DNA of 64,000 nucleotides. Origin: Magnolia sinica. Lineage: Eukaryota > Streptophyta > Magnoliopsida > Magnoliales > Magnoliaceae. This document shows, in pieces, positions 46,945 to 59,119 of the stretch (position 1 is the stretch's first letter; each line of letters opens with the position of its first letter). Made by a program: the position numbers and the translations under genes. The DNA lies in contig NC_080589.1 of the NCBI RefSeq assembly GCF_029962835.1, positions 16,699,586 to 16,763,585 of the forward strand, read 5' to 3'. The notes beneath the pieces are model-generated. The model did not search any database. It saw nothing but the letters and a program-made list of their open reading frames with translations, and was not told the origin of the DNA.

Positions 46945-46947
46945 TGA
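46945..46947. repeat. CACTA target-site duplication, right
   Basis: TGA directly after the ..GTAGTG end, identical to 37254-37256. Confidence 0.85.
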
Positions 46948-47220
46948 CTGCAGCACTACCCAAAGTAAAGATATAATTGTAGTGCTTCTTCTGCTGTTGA
47001 TGTCTCCTGCCAAATCTGAATCCACGTAACCTTGTAACTTGATTTTCGATCCACCATAGCACAACCCTACATCCTTAGTACCTACCAGGTATCTAAGAAT
47101 CCACTTCACGGCTTTCCAATGTTCCTTCCCGGGGTTGATTATGAACCTGCTAACAACTCCCACTTCTTGAGCAAAGTTTGGCCTCGTGCTCACCATAACA
47201 TACATGAGACTCCCAATAAT
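46948..47220 (-). pseudogene. Copia 2 RT end and RNase H start
   Basis: Minus strand: SIIGSLMYVMVSTRPN, then VVSRFIINPGKEHWKAVKWI and GYVDSDLAGDINSRRSTT, then IFTLGSAAV where the CACTA begins. It continues the RT at 51281 and leads to 37256. Confidence 0.9.
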
Positions 47221-48689
47221 TGACATGTCACACACCAAACTCGGAAACCGGGCTCATAAAATTTTCGATCACCGAATCCAGCGCTTACAGCCTCTATAGT
47301 ACCCTATTCTCGGCTCCCGGCACTCATACACCAGGTTCCGATGCTGGGATCCTACAAAGAGGATTTCAAATATAATTTGATTCGTAATGAGCATAACTAT
47401 AAGCATAACCCACAAACAATAACCACAAGAACACCATCACAAAATCTACTATGATAAAAAATATTAAGTACATTGCGTAAGAAAGGAAAATATAAGATAA
47501 TGAAAATAGCAAAAACTCTAGGCTATGGCTGCATCCTGGCCTCGCCTGCACGCATCAATCGTGCATAAGCTTATAGAAAGCTTACAGGGTGGTGTAAGTG
47601 TGTGCGTAGTATGAACGTGCTCAGAATATAATGCTAGAGTAATGCGGAATCATGCTGATGGGTACATGAATGCAATCAGCTATACCAAGGTTATGAGGTG
47701 TAAGACATCAATGCTATCGGCCATATCAAGACCATGCGATGCGAGATGCAACTCAAGCATGCCAATCCTCATCCAAATCCTCATACAGCTTATCAAATAT
47801 CAGTACAGTTCTCATTCTAGATAATCACCGGGGTTTAGTACACTCCAAATGGCACTGCCCCTTTTGCAGGCGCATAGTCTAAGTGAGCGTAAGAAACCTC
47901 ACTATCCGCCTGACCAATATTCTGCCAATATCTATCTGGCACGTTGATAGCAGACCCATTCACGGCTGGTCAAACTCAGCCTAGTGATACCCCCTACCCT
48001 CGAGCGAGTAAGGCCACACCCCTTTCTAACCGACCACGACACAGTGGGAGATACGGCCTCCTGGTATACGGCCCTTGTGCACTCATATATCCACCCGGTC
48101 TCGACATTGGAGTTATCTTTTAGTATCATTGGGTTTAGAAATTTTCATCCAGGGACATCTATGGCACCCCGATGCTTAAAATCAGTATTTTCGATATCCA
48201 ATTCGGCCATCCACGATGTGTCTGTGGAGGCTAAGGCCCTGATGTCGCTAGGGCATACAACAATCACAATCACACAAAATGCAAGTACATGAATCACTCT
48301 ACCAGACCTGCAACAATTCTACGCGTACCGTGTGCTTATGAAGGGCAACTCCGTCTATTAGGGAGCCCATAAACAATCTGCTCGAAGGCATATGTTATGA
48401 TCAGTCACTCCTCATATCAAGCATACATATGATGTGTATGAGCATGAATCATGGATTTATACTAAACATGTTATATGCTGGTGGACTCTGTTCATAACGA
48501 AGATGGGCCTAGACGGCCTACACACTACAAGCAGTATGAGCCTAAAAATGGGCCCTAGGGAGAGTGATAATGTAGATATTTAACCAACATCATCCTTACA
48601 ATGTGGGCATCAATCCATCATTGCTCCCAAGGCACGACCTGCCATGAACATCATTACATAAACCATGGTGGAATCACACATTACAATGG

Positions 48690-48995
48690 GCCTTATGTAC
48701 ATCCCGTTGGGCCTTGGCCCAAGGGCTCCAAATACATCAAAGGGGCCACATCACATGGGCCTCATATATATCCAGGTGGGCCTCAACATCAGCCCTCATA
48801 TATCAAATTGGGCCTAATCAAATGGGTCGAAACAATGGGCCGAATCAACTAGGCCACGTTGAATGGGCCGAGTCAAATACATCAAATGGGCCGCACCACG
48901 TGGGCCACATATATCAAAGTGGGCCTCAACAACATACCTCATACACATCAAGGTGCGCCTCAACAACATGCCATAAATACATCAAGATGGGCCTC
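48690..48995 (-). repeat. Short tandem array in solo LTR B
   Basis: Units of about 35-40 bp built on 'catcaa-gtgggcctcaacaacat' repeat several times. Counterpart of the long array in copy A. Confidence 0.65.
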
Positions 48996-50119
48996 AACAA
49001 CATACCTAAAAAGAGTCATATTGAAGGATCATTTGGACCATACCCCAAGTAATAGTGGAGATGATTTTCACTGTTTAAACAATTCACAGGGGCCCACCAC
49101 AAGGTTTATTTCCCACCCGTTCTAATCCTAAGGTCTTGGATTAAGAGGGAAAAACAAATATCGTATTGGTCCAAACCCTGTAGCCCAAGGGTTTTTAATG
49201 GTGTACATTCAAATCCACTGTTTTCTGTAATGTGGTCTAATTGATCCTAGATCTGTCTTATTTTCAGTCTTAAGCCTTAAGACGAGCTTTCAAAATGGTT
49301 AGACAGTTTGGATGCAACACATGCATCATGGTGGGTCCCATAAATGGAAGGTGTGGATGATATAGGTGAGACCCACAGAACTTGGTGATGCCACTCCAGC
49401 AGCTATGTAGCTGGAGTGAGGTACACCAGTCGTCCCTCTCATGCATGGGGATGGTGTGGGATACAATGCATACATCAGTGGGGCCCACCATAATGTTTCC
49501 ATCTGATCTGTTAATAAGGTCATAGGGACCTGAATGAAAGGAAAAACAAATTTCACAATGATCCAAAACTTCGGCAACCACAGAAGGGTTTCAATGGTAG
49601 ACGCCCAATCCCCACTGTTTTCCTATGACGTGGGCCACCTGAGCTTCGAATATGGCTGATTTTTGGGTGGCCCATAGCCAGGAAGGGGGCCATAAATGCA
49701 CGGCGTGGATGTTCTACACACATCACAGTGGGGCCCACGGCTGGGACCATGGTCCCTGCCTTTTTCCCACGCCAGTGCAGCAGCGTGCTGCAGCGCCTGC
49801 TGCTTCTTTTATTTTTTTAAAAAAACTATTTTTTTATGGTTTTTCCTAGATGGGGCCCGCATCAGTAGAATCCACCACACCCATTGTCTTCTACAGATCA
49901 AGACGGACCCATCAAGCCCAATATTCGATGTGTTTTGGGGTACAGAAACATCAGGGTGGGTTTCAATGGTAGAAAACACTGTTTTCTATGCTATGGCCCG
50001 CCAAATAGTTAGATTTGCTCCATTTTTCGGCTACGCTTAAAATGAGTTGAGGAATGGGATGGACGGCGTGGATCAGCCCTATACATCAAGGTGGGGCCTA
50101 CATGAGCAGCCCACCCCAT

Positions 50120-50140
50120 ATATATATATATATATATATT
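50120..50140. repeat. TA microsatellite in solo LTR B
   Basis: About 10 TA units. Confidence 0.8.
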
Positions 50141-50859
50141 GTTAGCAGTTAGTACACACCCATGTCAGTACACGCACTCCATGTTAGCCACCATCACGTC
50201 CAGCGTCCAGGGACGCTGGATGGCATGGATAAACACAGGCATCGTGGTGGGTCCCTCATGGACGTGGCCCACATTTCATCAAGGTGGGTCCCACATGAAC
50301 GTGGCCCACCTGATTTGAATCAACTTGATATTTGTGTTTTTCCTTCATCTTGGTCGTCCAATGGACCTGCTGCAAGGTGGGCCTCACGATCAAACGATCA
50401 AGATTGTCTTGCACCATGGTAGCCACAAGACATCACACAAAAGAAAGAGAAAGAGAGACAGAGAGACAGAGAGAGAGAGAAAGAGAGAGACGGTGATATA
50501 GGGACCCCGCCACTATGGGCCCCTCATAGTTACATCACATACATCAAAATGGGTCCCATCAACAAGTGGGCTCTAAAATAAGAATCAACGGTGGATCACC
50601 CGCCTATGGCACTCCTCCTAGATCCCTTGGACTCCTATGCTCCTTGCCTTTACTTTTGATGGTGGTTGATGAGAGGTGAGAGGGTGAGAAAAGTGGGCCA
50701 CACTTGGCTTTGGGAGAGAGAGGGCTTGGACGTGGGATGTTTGTTGCTTAGGAGATTTTTTTGAGAAATGAGGAAGAGAGAGAAGTGATGGGTGAAAAGG
50801 GATGGGGTGTGGTGTGATGGGTGATGGGTGGAGTGATGGGGTTGTAAGAAAGGGATGGG

Positions 50860-50862
<3 letters not shown>

Positions 50863-50900
<38 letters not shown>
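50863..50900 (-). repeat. GA microsatellite in solo LTR B
   Basis: About 19 GA units on the plus strand. Confidence 0.85.
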
Positions 50901-50902
<2 letters not shown>

Positions 50903-51285
50903 GATTTTGGGAATGGGAAGGGATGGGTTGATGTACTTGGGGTATGGCTTGTACTTGACATTGATTAATTGATTGATTAATTGATTGATGGGATAGGTTG
51001 TAGAGATTCCCTTGAAATTTATAACGCACGGCATTTTTCTCGAAATGAACATGGGTCCACATCTTCTGGCAAGGGTATTTCAGTGCACGAGTCGTGGCGT
51101 TGGAACCGCGGTGACGACACCATCGCCAAGATACAAGTTTCGAGTCGAGCCGACTTTATTATGCAAGACTCGGCTTAAGATCACGCGCAAACGTCGGTTA
51201 CGGGTCGAGGGTTGCCGAAATTCGACCGAAAGGACTGCGGAAGCCTACGGAACGGTACGGTCTATGATACGGGCTTTACATGACG

Positions 51286-54200
51286 CATATGGGACTTTAG
51301 CCATGTAATCTCGTTCCTCCTGCGTATTCGCACCTTTCTCCTTAGAAAGCTTGAAGTGGTTGGCTAATGGAGTGCTAACAAGCTTAGCACCTCCCATATT
51401 GAATTGATCAAGAACCTTGGCTATGTACTCTGCCTGTGACAAAACCAGTTTCTTGCTTTCCCTGTCACGCTTTATCCTCATGCCTATGATTTATTTTGTA
51501 ACTCCTAAATCCGTCATGAAAAATTCTCTAAATAGTTGTCTTTTGAGATCTGAGATGTCCTTCATGCTTGATTCGGCCATAAGCATATCATCAACATACA
51601 GAAGAAGTATGATGTATGACATATCAAACTTCTTCAAATAGTAATAGTGGTCTGCATGACTTATATCTCCTACAACTGTTTCCCGACATGAAACTGTCGA
51701 ACTTCTTATATCACTGGGAACCTGCTTTAGGCCATATAGACTTTTCTTCAGTCTACACACCTTGTTTCCTTTCCTGGTGCCACGTATCCTGTCAGCTGAT
51801 ACATATATATCTCTTCTTCAAGGTCCCCATGAAGAAAGGCTGTCTTAATATGTAGTTACTTTAGATGTTAGTTCTCTATAGCCACTATACTAAAAACCAT
51901 GCGAATCGTAGACATTTTCACTACTGGTGAAAATATTTCAATGAAATCAATACCTGCCTTTTGTTGAAACCCTTTCACAACCAATCTAACTTTGTACCAT
52001 TTCGAACCATTATGCTCCTCCTTTAGTCTGTAAACCTACTTATTATGAAGAGCTTTCTTACCCTTAGGTAGAGTGACTAGCTCCCATATACGATTAGCCT
52101 CAAGAGAGTCCATCTCATCATTCATGGTCTACTCCCACCTAACCCGTATATCTGACTGTAATGCCTCTTCAAAACACTCTAGTTTACCATTATCTGTCAG
52201 CAGTAAATAATATAAGGAGGGTGAGTATCAGACTGTGGGTATCCTCTCCTAAGTAGACCTCCTCACAACCGGTGTATGTGACTCTGCCTCATAATGTTCC
52301 TGTGCATGATCATCCTGTGGTGCTGTAACACCCGTGTCCAGTAACTCTTCTAACTCTACGAATTCTTTTTCCTCGGCCTTGTTTTGCTGCACATTGTCCT
52401 TATGCATCACTTTTTTATTGAAGAATACGTCTTTGCTTCTGATGATTTTCTTATTTTCTGTATCTCAAAACGTGTAGCTAAAATCATGCTGCCCGTAGCC
52501 TATAAACGTGCACCTCCTAAACTTTGCATCCAGCTTGTTTCTGTGCTCTGCATCAATGTGAACATACGAAGTGCAACCGAATACTCTAAGATGTGAAAGG
52601 TTCACTTCTTTCCCAGTCCACGTTTCTTATGGTAACCCACCATCCAATGGTGTTGAGGGACTTCTATTAATGAGATATGTGGCAGTATTCACAGCATCTG
52701 CCCAAAACGTCTTGGGCAACTCTACATGTAACCTCATGCTCCTGGCGCGCTTAAGGATGGTCCTATTAATGCGCTCGGCCACACCATTCTACTATAGTGT
52801 CCCTAGAATCATTTTTTGATGTTTGATTCTATTTGCTGCACAATTCTCCTCAAACCTCTTATCACAGTACTCTCCCCCATTATTAGATCTGAGACATTTT
52901 ACTGTTTTACCTGTCTCGTTTTCTACCATTACTTTCCACTTCTTAAATATATCAAATACATCAGATTTATGCTTTAAGAATAAACCCACGATTTTCTACT
53001 AGTATCATCAATGAAGGAAACAAAATAACGTGAGCCACCAAGAGATAATACCTGTGCCAGTCCCCACACATCAGTATGTACAAGCTCCAATAGATATATC
53101 TTTAGAGCGCATCCTGTCTTCTTGAAGCTCACCCTCTTCTGCTTGCCATATACGCAATCCTCGTAGAATTTCAAGTCAATAGACTTCAGCCCTGGTAGCT
53201 TCTCTTTTAATAATAGCACTTTCATCCCCTTCTCACTCATATGTCCCAACCTCTGATGCCATAACTGCCCATTCACTCTAGTTGATGCGACTGCGAGTGA
53301 ACTATACGATCCTAAATTCATGTACAAAGTACCTTCCTTCTTGCCTCGAGATATCACCAAGGCACCTTTTGTGATCTTCCAGGAATCACTGGTGAAGGTC
53401 GTTACATATCCGGTATCGGCTAACCGTCCCACAAAGATCAAGTTCCGTTTCAAACTCAGTACATGTCTGACATCCTTCAATTTCAAAGTCGTTCCATCTT
53501 TCTGATTTATATGGACATTTCTCTTTCCAACAATACTGCACGGCTCATCATCACTCCTGAAGTCACCTGACACATAATCATGCAGAACTTCCTTACATAA
53601 AGTGGCATGAAACGAACCACCCGAGTCTATGACCTAAGACTCATTCCTCGCATCAAGAGACAAGATCAACGCCTTTATATCACTCTCCTCAGATAGATTC
53701 ACTGAATCCTTTCCACCTTGAGAGCTTCCTTCTTATTTCTTAAGCGCCCTGCAATCACGTTTTATATGCCCCTTCTTCCCGCAATGCCAACACCTGTCTT
53801 TGCCTTTCGATCCCTTGTACTTCTTCCTTTACTTAGAATATTCATGTTTATTGCCTCCTTTGTTCAGTGATCTTCCTCTTCCTTCAACGTTTAGAGCATT
53901 TCCTGAATCCCCTGAAATTTCTAATATCTTTCTTCTAAATTCTTCACTAAGAATTAGACCGGCCACATCATCGAACTTCAGCTTTGTCGACTTTGAAGAA
54001 TTGCTCACGGCAATCACCAAACCATCCCAACTGTCTAGTAAACTGGACAAGATCAATAACGCCCTGACCTCATCCTCAAAAACAATGTCAACGGATTCGA
54101 ACTAGCTCGTGACTGTATTGAACTCATTTAGATATTCAGCTACGCTCACACCATCTGACATCTTCATGTTGAATAGCCATTTCATGAGATGAACCTTGTT

Positions 54201-54519
54201 AGACACTGAGGGTTTTTCATACATCCTAGCTAGGGCTTCCATTAATTCTTTTGTGTTTTTCACCTTAGATATATTGAAGGCAACGCTCTTAGACAAAGAG
54301 AATCGGATAATTTTTAAGGCCTTTTGATCCAATAAAAACCATTCATCATCTGTCACCTTTTCTAATTTTTTCTCTTTTCCACCTATAGGAATATAGAGCT
54401 CCTTCTGATACAGATAATCCTCCATCTGCATCTTCCGGAAGGCAAAGTTTAAACCATCAAACTTCTCGATTCTAATCTTCCCTTATTCCATCATCGCTCC
54501 TAATAGAACTAAACCAATA
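51286..54519 (-). pseudogene. Copia 2 gag, protease, integrase and RT
   Basis: Minus strand. Gag starts near 54494 (two ATGs, then a stop three codons on) with KFDGLNFAFRKMQMEDYLYQ, later LLILSSLLDSWDGLV. CCHC knuckle CWHCGKKGHIKRDC (about 53795). Protease VIDSGGSFHAT (about 53620). Integrase: LWHQRLGHMSEKGM (about 53260), ELVHTDVWG, SFIDDTSRKSWVY, and NNGGEY in place of DNGGEY. NGVAERINRTI and AVNTATYLINRSPST follow. RT: LLLYVDDMLM (about 51590) and VPYAS at the break. About a dozen stops and frameshifts. Tork/Tnt1-like by motif wording, which is inference. Confidence 0.92.
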
Positions 54520-54531
54520 CTTTTGATACCA
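54520..54531 (-). other. Primer binding site of Copia 2
   Basis: TGGTATCAAAAG on the minus strand, two bases after the LTR end; matches the initiator tRNA-Met type TGGTATCAGAGC in ten of twelve positions. Confidence 0.75.
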
Positions 54532-54533
54532 GT

Positions 54534-55132
54534 TGTTGCGCAGCACACCAACAACGCAGTGAACTAAGATCCAATCTTCGGTCTCACCCACAAACGATAA
54601 ATAGAAAGAAATATAAGCTAGAAATAGAATCAAAGCATTCCAAACAAACTACAAGACAAGATATACGTGGAAAAATCCCAAACAAGGGTAAAAGACCATG
54701 GGTGCAAACTTCCACTATGAAGAAAACAAGATTATAAGCAATGTACTAACATTTTCCCTTTGATGTATAGAGAAAACCCTTTGCCTATACTTTAGAATAA
54801 CTCTCAAGTATCTACCTTAACCCTAGAATAGCCCTAGGGACCCGTATTTATAGTTTAGACAATTTCCCTTTCGCACCTCTGCTAAACCACCTCAAATTTT
54901 CGTAGTCCATGCAAAACCCGCAAAACAAATTTGCGTAACCTCGACCGGTTAAGTAGGCTGCTCGACCGGTCGAGCGGACCCTCAACTATCGAGCTGGGGT
55001 CTCGATCGGTCGAGCACCTCGGAGTCTAAAATCTGCTGCTCGCTGGACTTTGAGTCGAGCCAGCCCTCAACTGGTCGAGCAGGGCACTCGACTGGTCGAG
55101 CGGCCGTCTAGATATGGCTCCACATTTGAACA
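54534..55132 (-). repeat. 5' LTR of Copia 2 (LTR Z)
   Basis: On the plus strand runs from TGTTGCGCAGC to TTTGAACA. Aligns with LTR Y and solo LTR X; carries the TATA block (near 54845) and at least five palindrome variants (about 54940-55105). Confidence 0.9.
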
Positions 55133-55137
55133 ATGGG
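55133..55137. repeat. Target-site duplication of Copia 2, right
   Basis: ATGGG, identical to 36231-36235. Confidence 0.88.
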
Positions 55138-56095
55138 CTACTTCCAACCAAGGGTACGTCGTGCCACACAAATCCTAAATAAGTGGACGTCCAACCAAGA
55201 TCAACCATCAAGGATAAAACATGCACACACATAATGCACATAACAAAACAATATAGATTCAACCGTCCGAATCTCACCAAACGAGGTCCGTTGATTGATC
55301 TGATTGATTCTCCATGATTGAACCATCCTTTCATCAATCTCAATTGATGGATGTTTCCAAGACATGTCCATTGGGCCAGGGAGCAATTTTCATCCCAATA
55401 TGATTTTAAATCAGTTCGATTTGATTAAAATGGTCAATTGATGGTCAACGATGAACTAAAAGATAGTCTACAATTTTTCTGGTTAGATCGGGACATAATT
55501 TTTCCAATGAATGTCCAAAATATTCTTAAGATAAAATTTCATCTCAAAGTGATCGTTGAATCATGAGATATGGACATGATCGCTCAATCACCAGAGAGTT
55601 GATCTTGTCTGGCTAATAACTTCGCGATCTGAACTTCGATTGGGGGAAACAACCTAAGTTTCAAAGCTACAGCTGAGCACTACAAAACCATCAGATTTGA
55701 TGTCCCAAAAGAAATCATCATATGGTCCAAAGTGGACCAAGAGAGGCTGTTGCCCGCTCAAAATAGTGGGTCCACATGCACTTGGATAATCCCACTTGTT
55801 CCAGCTAGATCTCCACTATCCGATGTCCATTTGAGGCATGAGACTACTTGTTTCGAAGGTATCAATGAGTAATTCAGATTAATGATTTACTTCACTCCTT
55901 AGAACGATATAAATAGGTAAAAAATGAACCACAATCAAGTTTTCCAAAAGTGTCCAACAAGGTCCTTTGCATGTGCATTACACAATCACATACGTGGGGC
56001 CCCACAAAATTTCTATAAAATTTTATATTTGAAATTAGAAAATAATTATTTTATATTAGAATCTAATTAAGAATCATGATATAGGAAGCTACTTA
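55138..56095. other. Gene-free region
   Basis: No supported gene or element boundary. Should continue the sequence at 36230 from before the Copia 2 insertion. Confidence 0.45.
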
Positions 56096-56099
56096 AAGG

Positions 56100-56100
<1 letters not shown>

Positions 56101-56152
<52 letters not shown>
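56101..56152. repeat. GA microsatellite
   Basis: About 25 GA units. Confidence 0.9.
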
Positions 56153-56154
<2 letters not shown>

Positions 56155-56849
56155 AACCTAAGAAGGAAACTCCTCGGAGTTGCTTGCACACTAAGCAAAG
56201 GCACTCCATGGTTTTAAAAAAAAAATGTGTGGAGGTTGTTCGTATGGTGGGCCCACCGTGGAACTCTAAAAAATCCGCTCTGTCCATCTCTCTCCTCATA
56301 GGCCTAATACACACGTGCGTATAAAAAGTTTTTCCTCATGTAACTAACATGAATCCATGATGCAAATGGATGGTGTGGAACTTGTCGTTAAAGGTATCAC
56401 ATAATCACGACCCTCTTGACCAAATTGGGCCCACATGATGTATCTTATGGTTACTATAATAAGTATAACGATCCCCTCATCAAGGATATGAGAGTAAATG
56501 ATCCATCTCAAATATGCAAGGAGAGACATTCTTAATGTGGGATCTCCCACCATGACCTATTCAAACCACATTTATATGCAATCCAAGAAAATTAATAAAA
56601 AGAAAAATAAATATAGAATCATCATGTGAAAATTAAGGAAAACAGACCGCACAAACATGATCCAAAACCGAACCCCATAAAGCCAACTTTGACAGACTGG
56701 ATCTCCAAATTCAGGAATCCAATTGACGCGAAACGAAAATCAATTTGATCATTGCTCATAGGACAATGATTTGAATGGTTCCTATTTCTTAAAGAAGCCG
56801 CTGAAATTTTTATAAAAAATCAGCAATTGATGGTGATCATTGCACGCGA
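56153..56849 (-). mobile_element. Probable internal region of the R1 element, non-coding
   Basis: Lies directly downstream (minus strand) of the R1 primer binding site. No gag or pol domain is seen in any frame, as in non-autonomous LARD-type elements. Its far end is not defined. Confidence 0.4.
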
Positions 56850-56863
56850 CCGCTTTGATACCA
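56850..56863 (-). other. Primer binding site of the R1 element
   Basis: TGGTATCAAAGCGG on the minus strand, just after the R1 LTR end (..CCCATCA, then AAT). Eleven of twelve bases match the tRNA-Met type TGGTATCAGAGC. Confidence 0.65.
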
Positions 56864-56866
56864 ATT

Positions 56867-57545
56867 TGATGGGATTTCATTGGAGATATACAACGGAACA
56901 CATTTGTTTCCAAATCCAAAATTAAAATCCCAATCCCAAGATATCCCGAGTATGAACATGTATGATTTCTATAATTTAAAAATTAATTTAAGAATGTTAG
57001 ATCATGTTTGAAATCCGACGATATATGTTAATCAAATGTCGATGATGGTCCTCCAACCTAGGAGTTTTATTCTTAATCTATCCTAGTACTAGATATATTT
57101 ATATAACCCAAGAAATTTTCTCTTGAAGGTGCCAAGTAATTCCACAAACATGCATAATGATAGACCACGTAGAGATGGAGAAGATGTGTAAGGAGGATGG
57201 AGATAGTCTGCCTTTTGCTTTCTCTCTACACAACTCTCTCATTTGTCGAATTCACACATCCAAGGGGAAAGTGTGTCTAGGGCTTCTCATATTTTATCCT
57301 CTAAGATATTATTAATATATATGGAGGAGATTAGGGTTTTAGGAGAACACCAGTATAATACTTCCCTTCACTACCATTGCCATCCACTAATGACCATATC
57401 CCATGCCAATCAGAAGTAGACTGTCAAGTTATCAACAAGTGCGATCAAAATTATTTTAACGGTTAGAATAAATCTTAATGATTAAAATTATTTGAAAAGC
57501 TAATTAAAACAGCTAGAGTATTGAGTCCAATAGAAAAGCAACTTG
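56867..57545 (-). repeat. R1 repeat, copy 2 (LTR-like, inverted)
   Basis: Reverse-complement match of 480-1236. It ends CCCATCA before a primer binding site, which supports its reading as the 5' LTR of an element on the minus strand. Start is approximate. Confidence 0.65.
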
Positions 57546-57558
57546 ATGAGTCCTTAAA

Positions 57559-57568
<10 letters not shown>

Positions 57569-57643
<75 letters not shown>
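57569..57643. repeat. Long TA microsatellite
   Basis: An uninterrupted run of about 37 TA units, the longest dinucleotide run in the window. Confidence 0.95.
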
Positions 57644-57645
<2 letters not shown>

Positions 57646-58785
57646 CTAGGCAAACCACTGTATCTCTTATTGGACCTTACAAGAACTAATGATTCCTGAT
57701 AGAACTACCAAACTATGTTTACTTTATTGGCCCCCACATGAACCTCATAGGAAAAACCAAAGACGACCACCAAGTTATCCTTTCAAAGAACAAAATATGG
57801 TTATCCTTTCAAGATTGTGACCCTTATGTGTCCTCATGTCCAAGGATTAACCATATTTTGTTTTTTGTTTTTTGTTTTTTTTTTCTTTGTAATTACAGAA
57901 CTATACTAAGAACAGTTCTATTCAATGTGCAAGCTGGGAGCAAGAAAAGGCTGATGAGAATTTCTTGAGGCTGGTTAAAGAGAAAAATGTGGATTGTTTG
58001 GATCTTGGATAAATTGTTTAAAGACAGATTTCTACACCAATTCTACAATTCATGTGATTTCTAATTTGATTGGGAATATGCACAGAGGGCGGCGTAGCTG
58101 TAGAATTCGACACCCACAGACATGAAGAGAAAAGAAGCCGATGAGAAGAGCGCCTGCCCCCAACCGCAGTGACAAGCTGGTGCTCATGCTGAAAGACCCG
58201 AGCATTTCATCCATAGGTAGAAAAGAAGGGGTGCATGGAATCCACGACGACGATTGCCTTTTTGCTTGCCTTAACTCATCTTGGCCATTCAATTCTCACC
58301 ATTTGCCATTTAAAGCTTCTCATCGATTAAAAATACATAACGAAATCTGCAGATTCTGATAAGAGCTCAAATGAAAAGTTGTTTTGGGAGTTGGATTTCT
58401 CTAGTCTTGGATTTTTATAAAAAAAAATATCAAGAAAAAAGAAATTATGTAGATTTTGGTGTGGAAGAACTCAATCAAAAGCTACTAGAGAGTTGGGTTT
58501 TTCTTGTTTCTTTTATTTTCAAGGAAACATAAAGAAAATTTCTGCAAAGTCAGTGATATAAACCTAACCAAAAGCTATTTGTGGAATTGGGTGTATATTG
58601 TTTCTTTATTTCTAAGGAAACAAAAAGATAATTTCGGAGATTTCGATGATAAAAAACCCAAGTAAAAGCTATTTGGGAATTGGGTTTCCTTTGGTACTCA
58701 ATTTGTTTACCAAGTTATCAACATATGTGTGTCAGGTTTGTTGCTAGACCAAACCTGAGCAAACATGAGCCTTCATCACTCGAGT
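57644..58785. other. Sequence upstream of a CACTA right end, two exon-like segments
   Basis: A polypyrimidine tract and ACAG (57895-57898) precede a short open segment (57899-58012) containing SWEQEKADENFLRLVKEKNV and then a stop. At 58141 another short frame reads MRRAPAPNRSDKLVLMLKDP. I recognise neither. They may be captured gene pieces within CACTA element 2, whose left end is not visible. Confidence 0.3.
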
Positions 58786-59010
58786 GACCTTTACCGGCGC
58801 TTTAAAAGACATTTACTGGCACTTTTCAGGGATTTCCTATGGCTGGTAAAAGCACTGGTAAAAAGTGTAAACTATCTGTAAAGCCTACATTATAGTGACG
58901 TCTGCTGGTAAATCTTTTACCGATGTAGCCTTTAACGACACTTTCCTGACCGTTAGTAAATATTTTACCAGCAGTTTTGATCCTCAGTAAAGGCTAATTT
59001 TCTTGTAGTG
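58786..59010. mobile_element. CACTA element 2, right end
   Basis: Ends CTAATTTTCTTGTAGTG; inverted this is CACTACAAGAAAATTAG, a standard CACTA terminus. The preceding 220 bp hold repeats of the type TTTACCGGCG/CTGGTAAA. The matching left end is not found in the window. Confidence 0.75.
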
Positions 59011-59119
59011 AGATTTCACTCTCTTGGGTGGGTTGTCTACCCAAAACTAATCAGACAATCCTATTCATCTAAGACAATCTTATTCATATATATAACATGA
59101 CTTCTACCTGCGCAATTGA

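Larger units (their letters stand above)
47226..51280 (-). mobile_element. Solo long Gypsy LTR, copy B, nested in Copia 2
   Basis: On the minus strand it begins TGTAAAGCCC (51280) and ends TGTGTGACA (47226). The TSD is TGACA (47221-47225) / TGACG (51281-51285) on the plus strand. It splits the Copia RT between VPYAS and IIGSLMY. Same family as copy A but 1.1 kb shorter. No internal region or second LTR. Confidence 0.88.
36236..55132 (-). mobile_element. Ty1/Copia retrotransposon 2, split by two later insertions
   Basis: Reads right to left: 5' LTR 54534-55132, primer binding site, gag, protease, integrase, RT, then RNase H and the 3' LTR at 36236-36815. The element is about 5.1 kb once the CACTA (37257-46944) and the solo LTR (47226-51280) are removed, a normal Copia length. 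A perfect 5-bp TSD (ATGGG) at both outer ends proves that the three separated blocks are one insertion. Related to Copia 1 by LTR TATA block and palindromes. Many stops; inactive. Confidence 0.93.

Noticed and set aside
48601-49125. Trp/Gly-rich frames near 48.7-49.1 kb
   Set aside because: Repeat translation of the tandem array in solo LTR B.
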